A stretch of 64,000 nt of DNA from Piscibacillus salipiscarius JCM 13188 (GCF_001311865.1 NZ_BBCD01000002.1:124001-188000), one strand, 5' to 3'; counted from the first letter of the stretch, positions 35,456 through 45,727 are shown. Notes: generated from the sequence alone by a model not told the origin. Made by a program: numbers and translations.

Positions 35456-36235
35456 TTATCGGTTATTAAAATTCGGCTTTCGTTTCTCTATAAAAGCGCT
35501 CGTTCCTTCATGCTTATCTTCTGTTCCAAATGCCACAGCCTGTGATAGTTTCTCAATCCACATCGCCGCATCACCTGATAGATCGTAACCATGATGCACG
35601 GCCTGTTTAGCAAGCTGAATCGCAACAGGTCCTTTCTTTAAAATCGGATCTATTACTTCATTAATTTTTTCATTAAGATTATCGCTAGCAATGCTATACT
35701 GCACAAGCCCAATCCGATGAGCCTCTTCACCGCTAACAAATTTTCCTGTCAAAATCATATCTAGCGCGTGACCTTTTCCAACAATTCGTGAAAGACGCTG
35801 CGTCCCGCCTGCACCAGGGATTATTCCTAAGTTAAGCTCAGGCAGTCCGAACTTAGCCCGTTCCGTTGCGATTCTGATATCACAAGCTAATGCAAGCTCG
35901 CAGCCACCTCCTAGGGCATAGCCTTCAACGACTGCAACTGTTGCTTTAGTAGACTTTTCGATTTGACTATACAAGCCCTGCATCCCTGGCACTAAAGCTT
36001 CCAAAGGCTCACGATCTCTTAGCTGCTTAATATCGGCGCCCGCAGCGAATGATTTGCCCCCAGCTCCTTTAAAGACAATGACTTTAACTTCAGGGTCAGC
36101 CTCAGCTTCTTGAACTGCCAGACCGATTTCCCTAAGCATCGTTTGATCTAGTGCATTCCGGACGTCCGGACGATTTAGCGTTAGCCAGAAGATTCCTTGG
36201 TCACGTTTCACCTCAATATTCTGAAAAGTAGACAA
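35456..36235 (-). CDS. Enoyl-CoA hydratase
   Basis: Crotonase-family enzyme of 259 residues hydrating 2-enoyl-CoA. The oxyanion-hole motif is FAAGADIKQL near residue 65 and GYALGGGCELALACDIR near residue 105. The first catalytic glutamate is in GGGCELA and the second in LPELNLGIIPGAGGTQRL near residue 132. It starts with TTG at 36235 (AGGAGG at 7 nt). It sits between the hydroxyacyl-CoA dehydrogenase and acyl-CoA dehydrogenase genes. Confidence 0.92.
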   Translation of the reverse strand: MSTFQNIEVKRDQGIFWLTLNRPDVRNALDQTMLREIGLAVQEAEADPEVKVIVFKGAGGKSFAAGADIKQLRDREPLEALVPGMQGLYSQIEKSTKATVAVVEGYALGGGCELALACDIRIATERAKFGLPELNLGIIPGAGGTQRLSRIVGKGHALDMILTGKFVSGEEAHRIGLVQYSIASDNLNEKINEVIDPILKKGPVAIQLAKQAVHHGYDLSGDAAMWIEKLSQAVAFGTEDKHEGTSAFIEKRKPNFNNR

Positions 36236-36247
36236 CTAGATTCCTCC

Positions 36248-37093
36248 TTACGAATAGTCATAGAATCCGCTACCAGATTTACGGCCATAACGTCCTGCTT
36301 TCACGTATTTAGTTAATAATGGTGATGGACGATATTTTTCACCTAATGTTGCATGCAAGTACTCCATGTTACGAAGCCTTGTATCAAGTCCTACTAAATC
36401 TGCGAGTTCTAGCGGCCCCATCGGATGATTGAGTCCTAGTTTCATAGCTTTATCAATATCCTCAGCACTTGCGACTCCTTCCATCAACATGTTCATCGCT
36501 TCGTTTCCGATTAAACAGTTCATGCGTGATGTTACAAATCCAGGAAACTCATTCACTTCAACCATTTCTTTGTTTAACTTTTCCGTAATGTCACGAACAA
36601 AGTTGACTGTTTCAGTTGATGTTTCAAGACCTTTGATTACTTCAATCAGCTTCATTTTGTGAACTGGATTGAAGAAGTGCATCGCCACGACTTGATCAGG
36701 GCGAGACGTCTGAGCCGCAATTTCAGTCGGGCTCATCGTTGATGTGTTTGTGGCTAGAATCGCTTCTTTCTTACAAACCTCATCTAGCTGCTGGAACACT
36801 TTAATTTTTATATCCATTTTTTCTAAAACGGCTTCAATCACTAAGTCAGCATCTTTTGCTGCTTCAGTTAAATCAGTCGTATAACTTAAATGCTGAGCTG
36901 CGGTTTCATGCTGCTCTTTTGTAATAAAACCTCTCTCAGCACTGCCTGACAGCAGTTTCTCAATATCACTTTTAGCATTCGTTAAAGCATCTTCACTAAT
37001 ATCGTTTAAAAACACTTTAAAACCTGAAATGGCACTAGCATAGGCGATTCCTTTTCCCATCACACCAGCACCGACAACTGTAATTTGCTGCAT
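36248..37093 (-). CDS. 3-hydroxyacyl/3-hydroxybutyryl-CoA dehydrogenase
   Basis: 281-residue NAD-dependent enzyme. It has the Rossmann motif [14 protein letters not shown] at residues 3-16, [34 protein letters not shown] with the catalytic histidine near residue 139, and the C-terminal [18 protein letters not shown] with the glutamate near residue 220. This length is typical of 3-hydroxybutyryl-CoA dehydrogenases for short chains. GGGAGGAAATGG precedes the ATG. Short-chain specificity fits the CoA-transferase operon. Confidence 0.92.
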   Translation of the reverse strand: MQQITVVGAGVMGKGIAYASAISGFKVFLNDISEDALTNAKSDIEKLLSGSAERGFITKEQHETAAQHLSYTTDLTEAAKDADLVIEAVLEKMDIKIKVFQQLDEVCKKEAILATNTSTMSPTEIAAQTSRPDQVVAMHFFNPVHKMKLIEVIKGLETSTETVNFVRDITEKLNKEMVEVNEFPGFVTSRMNCLIGNEAMNMLMEGVASAEDIDKAMKLGLNHPMGPLELADLVGLDTRLRNMEYLHATLGEKYRPSPLLTKYVKAGRYGRKSGSGFYDYS

Positions 37094-37108
37094 AAACCAT
37101 TTCCTCCC

Positions 37109-39077
37109 TTATGAAGCTTCCTGTCTAACGAGTAAATCTTGCCTAAACTTTTTTTGGAAAATATAAACTAGAACTAATACCACAACACCAATTGCATCTG
37201 TAAATAAATCTGGAATCACCATACAGACAGAACCCGCAAATAAAACTAATCGTTCATACCAGAATGAATGTCTTAACATCCAACCTTCTGCCGCAATGGC
37301 AATACCAATAATTCCGATAATCGCAGTCACAACTGATAATAATGTTTCTAATGGTCCGCCAATTAATAAAAGATTCTCACCATAAACAAACATGAATGGA
37401 ACAATATAAGCTGCTAGACCTAATCTCATGGCTGTTAAACCCGTTTTCATCGGTTCAGATCCAGAAATACCTGCCGCAGCAAAAGCTGCTAAAGCAACTG
37501 GTGGAGTAATCGCTGATAACGTTGCAAAGTAGAAAACAAATAAGTGTGCCGCCATTGGGCTAACACCCATCTCTATTAATGCAGGAATCGTTAACGGAAC
37601 CTGCACAATATAAGCTGCAACCGTTGGCAGTCCCATTCCTAGAATAATGCTCGTAATCATCGTAAAGATTAAAGCTAGTAATAATACGCCGCCTGAAATG
37701 TCGATAATAATACTACTAAACTTAAGGCCGATCCCTGTTAAACCAATTACACCGATGATTAAACCAGCCGCCGCACAAGCAATAGCCGTTTCAAGTGCAG
37801 CTTTAGCTCCCAAGTCTAAAGCGTTTTATAATTTTCTTAAGACCAATACGATGTACCGCACTGATGGCTGCAATCACAATAGTCGCAACAATCGCATATA
37901 AACCTGCTTTCATAGGTGAAGATCCTATTGCTAGTAAATAAATAATTAAGACTAGAGGGATGAAAAATAGAAAACCTTTCTTAAATACTTCCCAAAACTT
38001 AGGTAGTTGATCTTTTTTCAGTCCTTCCAATCCGTTTCTTCGTGCTCGTAAATCAACTTGAATAAATAAACTGATGTAGTAAAGTAACGCAGGTACAATA
38101 GCTGCAATCGCAACATCCATGTAAGGTATGCCGAGGTAAGCTGCGATAATGAATGCTGAAGCGCCCATAATGGGTGGTACAATTTGACCACCTGTCGAAG
38201 CAACTGATTCAATAGCTGCCGCGAAATGCTTTTTGTATCCCGTTTTTCTCATAAGAGGAATCGTAAAAGCACCAGTTGTGACCGTATTCGCTACAGCACT
38301 TCCTGAAATCGTACCAAGAATAGAACTAGCTAAAATAGCTGTTTTAGCTGGGCCTCCTCGATACTTACCCATACCTGCTACAGATAAATTGATAAAGAAT
38401 TGACCAGCTCCTGATACTTCTAAGAATTTACCAAATAAGATAAATAAGAAAATAAAGGTAGCTGATACACCTAAAGGCGTACTAAAAACACCTGTTGTCG
38501 TATAAAACAAATGATCAATAAACCACATAAGTGGAAATTCTCTGTGTCCGAGTGCACCTGGAACAAGATGGCCCCAAAGTCCATACACTAAAAAGGCTAC
38601 TATGATAATGACTAGCGCATTTCCAACAACCCTTCTTGTAGCTTCAATCAGTAGAAGCCCTCCAACAATACCTAACGCTATCTCAAAGGTGGTAAGCTTC
38701 TCTATGTAACTCATTCTTGAGGCAATTTCTTGTGAATTGACCACGAAATAGGAATAACAAGCTATTGACAGGACCATAAGAATCCAGTCATACCAAGGGA
38801 TAGGCGCATTTTTCGATAACTTTTTTGAAGGTTTATAAATCGCAAAAACTAACACTAACGCAAAACCTAGGTGCATTGACCTCTGCATAATTGAATCAAA
38901 GATCCCGAACAAGGCAGTGTACAAGTGAAAAAGGGACATAAGAATCGCAACAAAGGATATAACCTTTGCTGCAACTCCAACTAGTTCCCTATGCTTTGGT
39001 CTGACCACTGACTCTGCTTCAACCGCTTCTCTGTCATTGAAGTTTAGTTGTTCTAAACTATTCTGTTTATCTGACAT
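37109..39077 (-). CDS. TRAP transporter, fused 4TM/12TM permease (TAXI type), frameshifted
   Basis: Fused DctQM permease of about 656 residues after repair. Helices 1-4 form the small-permease part (IVFAILMS... through YFVVNSQEIASR). The large part begins near residue 150 and carries GTISGSAVANTVTTGAFTIPLM, STGGQIVPPIMGASAFI, ILGMGLPTVAAYIVQVPL and SAITPPVALAAFAAAGISGS. One A is missing near 37830; repair gives IIKNALDLGAKAALETA. It follows the TAXI binding protein, so the pair forms a TAXI-TRAP transporter. Substrate inferred from the operon: a short organic acid. Confidence 0.9.
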
Positions 39078-39108
39078 GACATAACCTCCTCATAAAGGCT
39101 GCCTTACT

Positions 39109-40156
39109 CTAATGCACCAATTCTTTGTAATAACGTTCAGCACCTGGGTGCATGTTTCCAACATTATTCTCTACAGAAAATTCAGCATTAAAGTCTGACA
39201 TGACGCTAGAAATATTTGCCCAAGCATCTTTGTTCTCTACAACCATTTTCGTGATTTCATAAGCAACATCTTCATTAATTAAATCGTTATTGGCAAGTAG
39301 CACCGTGTAACCCGCAACAGTATTCGTATCCTCTTTAATATTTTCGTATGTGCCACCTTCGATTGTGTAAGGTAAGTAACCTTCATTAGCCGCATGTAGT
39401 TGCTCAACTGTTTCATCTTTTAATGGAATCAAACGAATGCCTAATGTTGTATCAAGTTCCTGATAAGTTGATACTGGAGCAGCTAACATTCCAGTAATCG
39501 CATCAATATGTCCGTCTCTTAATAACTGTGCAGCATCAGCTGTTCCAATGTACTCAATGCCTTCTAGGTCATCATACGACATATCGTTTAGTTCTAAAAT
39601 TTCCTTAAAAGCAAGTTCACCACTATAACCTTTAATTCCAGGACTAACGATTTTACCTTTTAAGTCTTCTACAGTATGAATATCTGAGTCAGCTCTAACT
39701 GCGATATGGAAGACGTTTGGATAAAGTGTCGCTAGAGTACTAACATTATCAATTGGTTCTTCAAAAGCGTTTTTTACCTTCTAATGCTTCCGGAACTGTT
39801 TGACCATTACTAAATCCAATATGAAACGTTCCTTCTCCTAAACCTAGTAAGTTTGAAACAGATCCACCTTCAACGACTGTTGTTGACGAACCAGGAAATA
39901 ACTCATTCATCGTATCTGACATTGCACCTGCTAACGTATACCAAAATCCACCTACAGTCGCAGCTCCAAATGTAAATTCAGTAGGAGCCTCAACGTCCGC
40001 TGCTTCAACGTTTGTATCTACTTCTACGCTCTCTTCATCACCTTCAGACCCACTAGAACCACCTGATGACTCTTCACTAGGATCTGTTTCTGAACAACCA
40101 ACCAATACAGCGAACATTAATAGAATAGCTGCTAATAATAAGCTTATTTTTTTCAT
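39109..40156 (-). CDS. TAXI-family TRAP solute-binding lipoprotein, frameshifted
   Basis: About 349 residues after repair. Lipoprotein signal with lipobox VGC near residue 21, a Ser/Glu-rich linker, then the TAXI fold (FTFGAATVGGFWYTLAGAMSD, SVSNLLGLGEGTFHIGFSNGQ, VDSDIHT/KGKIVSPGIKGYSGEL region, GIEYIGTADAAQLLRDGHIDAITG). The frame breaks at the six-A run near 39766; reading five gives EGKNAFEEPIDNV. It supplies substrate to the fused permease downstream. Confidence 0.9.
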
Positions 40157-40171
40157 TTTTTTCTCCCCTTT

Positions 40172-40824
40172 TTATATATTCATAGATTCTTGATTGACTG
40201 TGAAGTTCGCCTCTGTGATGTCTCTTAACTCGTCAATTGATATATCTGATAATATTTCAATCAATTCACATTGATTGTTTGAAAACTTAAATACCGCATG
40301 CTCGGTCACTAACATATCTACTTTTCTAGCCCCACTACTTGGAAAGGTTAAATTTTTAACAAATTTAGGGCTGCCATCCTTCGCCAAATGGCTTGATGCA
40401 ATGATGATCTTCTTAGCACCGGCTACTAAATCCATTGCCCCACCGACACCTAAAATAGTTTTACCTGGTATGGCCCAGTTCGCGATTTCACCAGTTTCAT
40501 CAATTTGCAGAGCACCAAGAACGGCCATGTCAATATGACCACCTCGAATCATGACAAATGAGTCTGCACTATCAAATAACGAAGCACCTACATCCATTGT
40601 AATCGGTTTCTTACTTGCGCTAATTAAATCCATGTTCATCTCATCTTCAGGTGGCGTCGGCCCCATTCCTAGTAGACCATTCTCTGAATGCAAATAAACT
40701 TTTTATCGCCTAAATAATCAGGAATGAGCGTTGGAATTCCGACACCAAGATTGACAACATCACCATCGTTCAGCTCTTGAGCTACTCTCTTTGCCACCTT
40801 AACTCTTAAATCACTGTTCAACAT
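40172..40824 (-). CDS. scoB: 3-oxoacid CoA-transferase subunit B, frameshifted
   Basis: About 217 residues after repair. The catalytic glutamate is in LHSENGLLGMGP near residue 46, and GGHIDMAVLGALQID, GVGGAMDLVAGAKK and TEHAVFKF complete the family pattern. One base is missing near 40702; repair gives LGDKKVYLHSENG. The start overlaps subunit A by 14 nt, so translation is coupled. The enzyme moves CoA from an acyl donor to a carboxylic or oxo acid and so activates the imported acid. Confidence 0.88.
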
Positions 40825-41493
40825 AGACACCACCTTTCTTGATGTATTTATTAAGTACTACGTAGTCAATGAATAGATGTGGTGTAACAACATCCTCAGG
40901 AGGAATCTCACCTGTTTCAACGATCTCATCAACTTCCGCAATGACAATATCACTAGCTGTTGCCATGCCGACATTGAAGTTTCTTGCCGTGTGATCATAA
41001 ATGACGTTGCCTAATGTATCCGCTTTCAAACCTTTAATAATAGAAACATTTCCTTTAATTGCACGTTCAAGTATGTACGTTTCTCCGTCAAATACTTTTT
41101 CTTCCTTACCCTCAGCTAGTTTAGTACCTGCTGCTGTTTTCGTGTAAAAGCCGGCAATTCCAGCGCCACCGCATCGTACGGCTTCTGCCAAAGTTCCTTG
41201 CGGAATCAACTCAATTTCAAGTTCGCCTTCAGACCAAGCGCGTACAGCCTCACGATTTGTTGTAAAATAAGAACCTTTTGCCTTTTTCAAGCAACCTGCA
41301 TCTAAGAGCTTTCCAAGTCCTCTTCCCACTTCACCTAAATTATTACTGACAACAGTAAGGTTTTGCTTACCAGACTTTGCAATGGCATCAATAAAGTTAA
41401 TGGTGTTCCAGACATTCCGAATCCACCAACTAACAACGTATCTCCATTTTTGATAAGGTCCATTGCCTCATCAATCTCTATTAATTTTTTCAT
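40811..41493 (-). CDS. scoA: 3-oxoacid CoA-transferase subunit A, frameshifted
   Basis: About 227 residues after repair. The glycine-rich motif GDTLLVGGFGMSGTPLTLIDAI near residue 20, QNLTVVSNNLGEVGRGLGKLLD, GTLAEAVRCGGAGIAGFYT and GNVIYDHTARNFN fit the alpha subunit. One T or A is missing near 41393. GGGGGAG is 8 nt before the ATG at 41493. It is the first gene of the eight-gene operon that ends with the thiolase. Confidence 0.88.
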
Positions 41494-41522
41494 TAGAAAA
41501 ACTCCCCCTTCCTTTTATTTGT

Positions 41523-41539
41523 ATTCCGTTATACGGAAT
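41523..41539. promoter_or_regulatory. 17-bp palindrome before the CoA-transferase operon (IclR-type operator)
   Basis: ATTCCGTTATACGGAAT is a perfect 7-bp inverted repeat with a 3-base centre. It lies about 20 nt downstream of the predicted transcription start. A half-site (TGTTCC) lies next to it. IclR regulators bind such GGAA/TTCC palindromes, and the only IclR gene here is at 29.3 kb. Confidence 0.65.
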
Positions 41540-41567
41540 TAATGTTCCATTTTTATAACTTGGGTTA

Positions 41568-41596
41568 ATTGTAAAAGACTATTTTTTAAAAATCAA
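41568..41596 (-). promoter_or_regulatory. Sigma-A promoter of the CoA-transferase operon
   Basis: Minus-strand -35 TTGATT (41596-41591) and -10 TACAAT (41573-41568) with 17-nt spacing. Confidence 0.55.
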
Positions 41597-41729
41597 TACT
41601 TTTTAGAAAATTTAATAAATATTACTTTATGTAATATAGTTCTAACTTATTTTCGACTTACTCTCTCTATTATTGATGGTGCTTCTAACTACGTTCTTAA
41701 CTCTTACCCTGTTAAACTTTTCAAATAAA

Positions 41730-41756
41730 AAAACGGCCCATGTAGGACCGTTTTAC
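41730..41756 (-). terminator. Terminator of the nitroreductase gene
   Basis: AAAACGGtCC/GGcCCGTTTT-type stem with loop around TACAT, directly after the stop, followed by T-rich sequence on the minus strand. Confidence 0.7.
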
Positions 41757-41757
41757 C

Positions 41758-42495
41758 TTAACTCAAATCAAATTGTTGCGACTCAACAAACTCTCTCATA
41801 TGCTTACGACGCGGCTGCCCCATCATCTTAGCCATTGTTTCAGACCATGTGATCTGGCGCTTGTTTGCTGACCGTGATTGATAATAATGACTCATCGTTT
41901 CGTCATAGTTCTTAATGATTTCCTCATACTTAGACTCATCATACTCATTTTTATGCAAAATTGCCTCAACTGGAAGGCGTGGTTTCACCTCATGCTCTTC
42001 ATCAGGAACACCAACTGTCATACCGAATACTGGGTAAACCTTATCTGGAAGATTAACGAGCTCACTGATTTGCTTCGGATTATTTCTCACACCACCGATG
42101 TAACAAATACCATATCCCATTGACTCTGCTGCCACAACAAAGTTTTGAGCAAAAAGGGATGTATCGGTCGTTCCAACAATAAAGTTTTCTAAACCTTCAG
42201 TTGTCAGTTCAACCCCTTGCTTTTGGCATGCATACTCCAGACGCTTTAAATCTGCACAGAACAATAAAACAACTGGAGCAGAATTAATTTGTTTCGGGTT
42301 ATTACTGAGGTCTGCTAAGGCTTCAATTTTATCCGCATCCGTCACACGAACAATTGAATATGCCTGAACAAAATTAGAGCTTGCCGAATGCTGAGCTGCT
42401 TCAATCATTTCATGTAAATGTTCGCTTGGCACCTGATCCTCCTTATATAGACGAATCGATGTATGTTTCTTTAATAACTGTGTAACCTCGTTCAT
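41758..42495 (-). CDS. Oxygen-insensitive NAD(P)H nitroreductase (NfsA/NfrA type)
   Basis: FMN flavoprotein of 245 residues reducing nitro compounds or flavins. Motifs: HTSIRLYKEDQVP near residue 14 (FMN phosphate), AAQHSASSNFVQAYSIV near residue 38, DTSLFAQNFVVAAESMGYGICYIGGVRNNP near residue 115-145, and VPDEEHEVKPRLPVEAILH near residue 175. These match NfrA1/NfsA. I chose the ATG at 42495, 9 nt after AAAGG; an ATG three codons earlier is also in frame. It is monocistronic. Confidence 0.9.
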   Translation of the reverse strand: MNEVTQLLKKHTSIRLYKEDQVPSEHLHEMIEAAQHSASSNFVQAYSIVRVTDADKIEALADLSNNPKQINSAPVVLLFCADLKRLEYACQKQGVELTTEGLENFIVGTTDTSLFAQNFVVAAESMGYGICYIGGVRNNPKQISELVNLPDKVYPVFGMTVGVPDEEHEVKPRLPVEAILHKNEYDESKYEEIIKNYDETMSHYYQSRSANKRQITWSETMAKMMGQPRRKHMREFVESQQFDLS

Positions 42496-42618
42496 CACCA
42501 TCAACCTTTCTTTATATGTCTATCTATTAAAATTACTAATTTTTATAGAATTAAACAAATAATATGTTTATAAAATAGGAGGCAGGGTATAGTAAGAGCA
42601 AGTTATAATCTCCCCATT

Positions 42619-42657
42619 AAAAAGGTGGATTCCAAAATTGGAATCCACCTCTTTTTT
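42619..42657 (-). terminator. Terminator of the M28 peptidase gene
   Basis: Perfect 12-bp stem AGGTGGATTCCA/TGGAATCCACCT with loop AAAT, plus flanking A and T runs. It ends at the stop codon. Confidence 0.8.
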
Positions 42658-43639
42658 ATAGTTCAGGCTCTTCATAATAATAATCTACTGGTACTGGAGC
42701 TACTTCAGATTTTTCTAATGCTGGGGTATCTTTACGAGTAATTTGGTTAATGGCTGCTCCAACGATGTTTGCAACATCTTTCAGTTTATCTTTACTAATA
42801 TATTCTATAACATCATCTTCAGTATGATACCACGGTTCAAGTGGTGTATGAATAAATAATGCAGCTGGAATACCTAAGTTATGAAACGGCACATGGTCAC
42901 TACGTCCAAGTTCACTATAAGGAACTAATTCGCTAACTCGTGAGCCCGCTGCAGCACCAAGGTCCGTTACCATGTTCTTCTCACCATTTGCAGTGAACAT
43001 CACTAAGTCGCCAGCATCAGCACTTCCAACCATATCAAGTTGGAACATAGCGACAGTACTTTCCACCTCTTCTTCAGTCATCGCCTCTGCATATTTACGA
43101 GAACCCCATAAGCCATATTCTTCTGCACCAAATGCGACAAATTTAATTGTCGTGTCAGTCGGTGTATTTGCATAAACACGAGCTAACTCTAGTAATGCTG
43201 CTGTACCAGATGCATCATCATTAGCTCCTGGCCCGTGCGGCACTGAATCATGGTGAGCACCTACAACAACAGTCTGACCTGTATCATGATTTTTCATCGG
43301 TTCTTTAACCGCTTCAACATTATAAGATGTAATCTCTTCTCCGCTGAAGCTATTAAACGTAAATTCATGCACTTGAACATTTTCATAACCATAAGACTCA
43401 AATTGTTCTTTTAAGTATTCGACCGTTTGTAGCTCACCTTCAGTCCCAGCTCCTCTTGGGCCAATCTCTTCAGAAAGGTACGAAACGTGGTCATAGATAT
43501 TATCGACTTTGACTCGTTTCACTACTTTGTTGTCAAAAGCTTGATCCGACTCACCACCGTTTCCACCTGCTAAAGTTCCGTAAAAAGGAACCGTTGCTAA
43601 AAACATTGCTACCATTACTAGACTAAAAATCTTCTTCAT
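42656..43639 (-). CDS. Secreted M28-family aminopeptidase
   Basis: Zn-dependent exopeptidase of 327 residues. Signal peptide residues 1-25 (KKIFSLVMVAMFLATVPFY). The two-zinc ligands are readable: His in VGAHHDSV, bridging Asp in GANDDASGTAALL, catalytic Glu in FGAEEYGLWGSRKY, Asp in QLDMVGS and His in PWYHTEDDV. It resembles Bacillus YwaD-type aminopeptidases but lacks their PA-type insert. AGGAGG is 10 nt before the ATG. The secreted product probably trims peptides outside the cell. A strong terminator follows directly. Confidence 0.92.
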   Translation of the reverse strand: MKKIFSLVMVAMFLATVPFYGTLAGGNGGESDQAFDNKVVKRVKVDNIYDHVSYLSEEIGPRGAGTEGELQTVEYLKEQFESYGYENVQVHEFTFNSFSGEEITSYNVEAVKEPMKNHDTGQTVVVGAHHDSVPHGPGANDDASGTAALLELARVYANTPTDTTIKFVAFGAEEYGLWGSRKYAEAMTEEEVESTVAMFQLDMVGSADAGDLVMFTANGEKNMVTDLGAAAGSRVSELVPYSELGRSDHVPFHNLGIPAALFIHTPLEPWYHTEDDVIEYISKDKLKDVANIVGAAINQITRKDTPALEKSEVAPVPVDYYYEEPEL

Positions 43640-43799
43640 TCATACCACTCCTCCTTTTAGGTTTGTTGACAAAATTCTACGTTATTTTTCAATTACCTTT
43701 TAATTCGGCAAAAATGGTAAGAACGTAATAGAGGAATGGGATGTATGACCCAAAGTAATAAAAACTAGCCATGTGGCTTAAGGCTTATTATGATCAATT

Positions 43800-43832
43800 A
43801 AAAAATGGCCCATTAGCTGGGCCATTTTTTGA
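43800..43832 (-). terminator. Terminator of panD
   Basis: Perfect 12-bp stem AAAAATGGCCCA/TGGGCCATTTTT with loop TTAGC, just after the panD stop. Confidence 0.8.
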
Positions 43833-44228
43833 TCACTCCACTTCTACCTCTTCAGGCCAGTGAAGATCATGTTTTTCAACACTCGTAATTTGATTTTCTT
43901 TGTCGACAAATACAACACTAGGCTGTAATTTTTTAATCTCCTCTTCATCATACAGACCCATGCTCAGAATAATTACTAGGTCACCAGGTGAGAATAAATG
44001 AGCTGGTGGTCCGTTAAGGCAGATTTTACCCGAGCCTTCTGGAGCTGGAATAGCGTATGTTTTCCATAGCGTGGCATTGCGAACACTAGTAATCTGCACC
44101 ATTTCATATGGTTTGATATTGGCTTCTTTCATTAATTTATAATCAATCGTAATACTTCCAACATAATCTAAATCCGCTTCCGTTACAGTCGCGCGATGGA
44201 TTTTACCTTTACACATCTTACGTTGCAT
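43833..44228 (-). CDS. panD: Aspartate 1-decarboxylase
   Basis: Makes beta-alanine from aspartate for pantothenate and CoA. It is 131 residues; the self-cleavage Gly-Ser that generates the pyruvoyl group is in DYVGSITID near residue 24. KIHRATVT at residue 9, NATLWKTYAIPAPEGSGKICLNGPPAHLFSPGD near residue 50-80 and the catalytic residues Lys9, Tyr58 and Arg54 are in the expected places. GGAGGGG precedes the ATG. Other pantothenate genes are not in the window. Confidence 0.95.
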   Translation of the reverse strand: MQRKMCKGKIHRATVTEADLDYVGSITIDYKLMKEANIKPYEMVQITSVRNATLWKTYAIPAPEGSGKICLNGPPAHLFSPGDLVIILSMGLYDEEEIKKLQPSVVFVDKENQITSVEKHDLHWPEEVEVE

Positions 44229-44258
44229 TCATTTCCCCTCCTGTTTTGAGTTAATTTC

Positions 44259-44287
44259 AGTATATTCAATTGAAAGTCTTGTTTCAA
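44259..44287 (-). promoter_or_regulatory. Sigma-A promoter of panD
   Basis: Minus-strand -35 TTGAAA (44287-44282) and -10 TATACT (44264-44259) separated by 17 nt. Confidence 0.6.
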
Positions 44288-44368
44288 GAATAATAGATTT
44301 GGTAGTTTTAAAATGAATATGACCGGGTAAGGTATGTTCAACCCTTTATTTTACTAAATCTTGAGGTG

Positions 44369-44542
44369 ATGAACATCAGACAGAAAGAGCAACTTTATCA
44401 AAATATTAAACAATTACGTGAGAGCATGATAGATTCCGGCTTGACTAAAGGACTTCACGATCCCGAAACAGTCCGTCTAAGTCAAGAATTGGACAGGCTA
44501 TTGAATCAATATGAGAACACTCGCTGTAAGAAAAGTTATTAA
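44369..44542 (+). CDS. Spo0E-family aspartyl-phosphate phosphatase
   Basis: 57-residue protein. It has the Spo0E-family helix with SQELDRLLNQY, preceded by a first helix (QLYQNIKQLRESMIDSGLTKGLHDPETVRL). Such proteins dephosphorylate Spo0A~P or other response regulators and so delay sporulation. The ATG is immediately preceded by GAGGTG, so the ribosome site is unusually close; translation could be weak or start elsewhere. It is divergent from panD, with 140 nt between. Confidence 0.85.
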   Translation: MNIRQKEQLYQNIKQLRESMIDSGLTKGLHDPETVRLSQELDRLLNQYENTRCKKSY

Positions 44543-44578
44543 TGATAGCTGAGAGTTATCTAATTGAGGTTGAGCGTC

Positions 44579-44641
44579 TCCCTATTGATGTTCGTGCGCT
44601 CCTAATATCAATTCACCCTCTCCCTAACGACGTTAATCTCA
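44579..44641. repeat. 21-nt phased intergenic array, family A, locus 2 (3 units)
   Basis: Three 21-nt units with core TCCCTATTGATGTT, read as LPIDVRA-type heptads. It sits between the Spo0E-like gene and the uxuA terminator. Confidence 0.75.
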
Positions 44642-44655
44642 TCCAAAACAAAATA

Positions 44656-44684
44656 GAAGCTTTTGCGCGTGCGCAAAAGCCTCA
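44656..44684 (-). terminator. Terminator of the hexuronate operon
   Basis: GCTTTTGCG/CGCAAAAGC with loop CGTG or the complement, just after the uxuA stop, with TTCTATTTT downstream on the minus strand. Confidence 0.75.
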
Positions 44685-44692
44685 AATAAACA

Positions 44693-45722
44693 TTATTTTA
44701 TACTATCCAAAACGCCTGCAATGTACATGGCGCCGAGTGCACGGTCATAAAGTCCATAGCCTGGACGGCCTTCCTCACCGAAAATCATTCGGCCATGATC
44801 AGGCCTAGCTGGACCATTAAACCCAGTTTCCTTAAGCTTTTTAATTATGCCGACCATATCAAGTGAACCATCTTTATTCATATGAGAGACTTCTTGAAAC
44901 GATTGTTCTCCGTAACGTTTAACATTACGTAAGTGTACGAAGTTGATTCTGCCTTGAGCCGTATCAATAATTTCAAATAAATCATTAGATGGGTCAGCAC
45001 CAAAAGATCCTGTGCAAAACGTTAAGCCATTATTTGGACTATCTACTGCATCTAGTAGATACTTGATATTTTCTTTATTTTTAACGACTCGTGGTAACCC
45101 GAAAATGTTCCACGGCGGATCATCAGGGTGAATCGCCATCAGCACGTCTTCCTCTTCTGCGACTGGAATAATTTGTTCCAAAAAGTAAACCAAGTTGTCT
45201 AGTAACTGATCTTCCGTTATTTGCTTGTACTCCTCCATGATGCGCTTAAGTTCGTCCGTTTGATACGACAAATCCCAACCAGGTAAAGTAAGCTCTCCGC
45301 TTAAAGGATCTAATTCTTTTAACTCTTCCTCATCATAGTTTAACGAATTAGAGCCATCTTCTAGTGGCTTAGCTAAATCTGTTCTTGTCCAGTCAAAAAC
45401 AGGCATAAAGTTATAACAAACTGTCTTAACACCAGCTTTTGCGAGATTTCGAATTGTTGTCTTGTAGTTTTCAATATAATGATCGCGTGTGTCTTTTCCT
45501 AGTTTAATATCTTCGTGAACTGGCACGCTTTCAATCACTGATAGATTTAGTCCGTGCGACTCGACATCTTGTTTTAACTCTTTAATTCGCTCTCGTGACC
45601 AAACTTCCCCCGACAGGAATATCATAGATTGCCGTGACAATCCCAGTCACACTCGGAATTTGACGAATATATGCTAATGGAACTTGGTCGTCTTGTCCAT
45701 ACCATCTAAATGTAATCTCCAC
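44693..45722 (-). CDS. uxuA: Mannonate dehydratase, frameshifted
   Basis: Dehydrates D-mannonate to 2-keto-3-deoxygluconate; Fe/Mn TIM-barrel of about 343 residues after repair. N-terminal [23 protein letters not shown] and [21 protein letters not shown], then [35 protein letters not shown], the metal ligands around [21 protein letters not shown], and [11 protein letters not shown] with [11 protein letters not shown] near the C-terminus. The frame break at the five-G run near 45607 is cured by reading four. I chose GTG at 45722 after AAGGGGG. It is the last gene of the operon. Confidence 0.9.
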
Positions 45723-45727
45723 TCACT

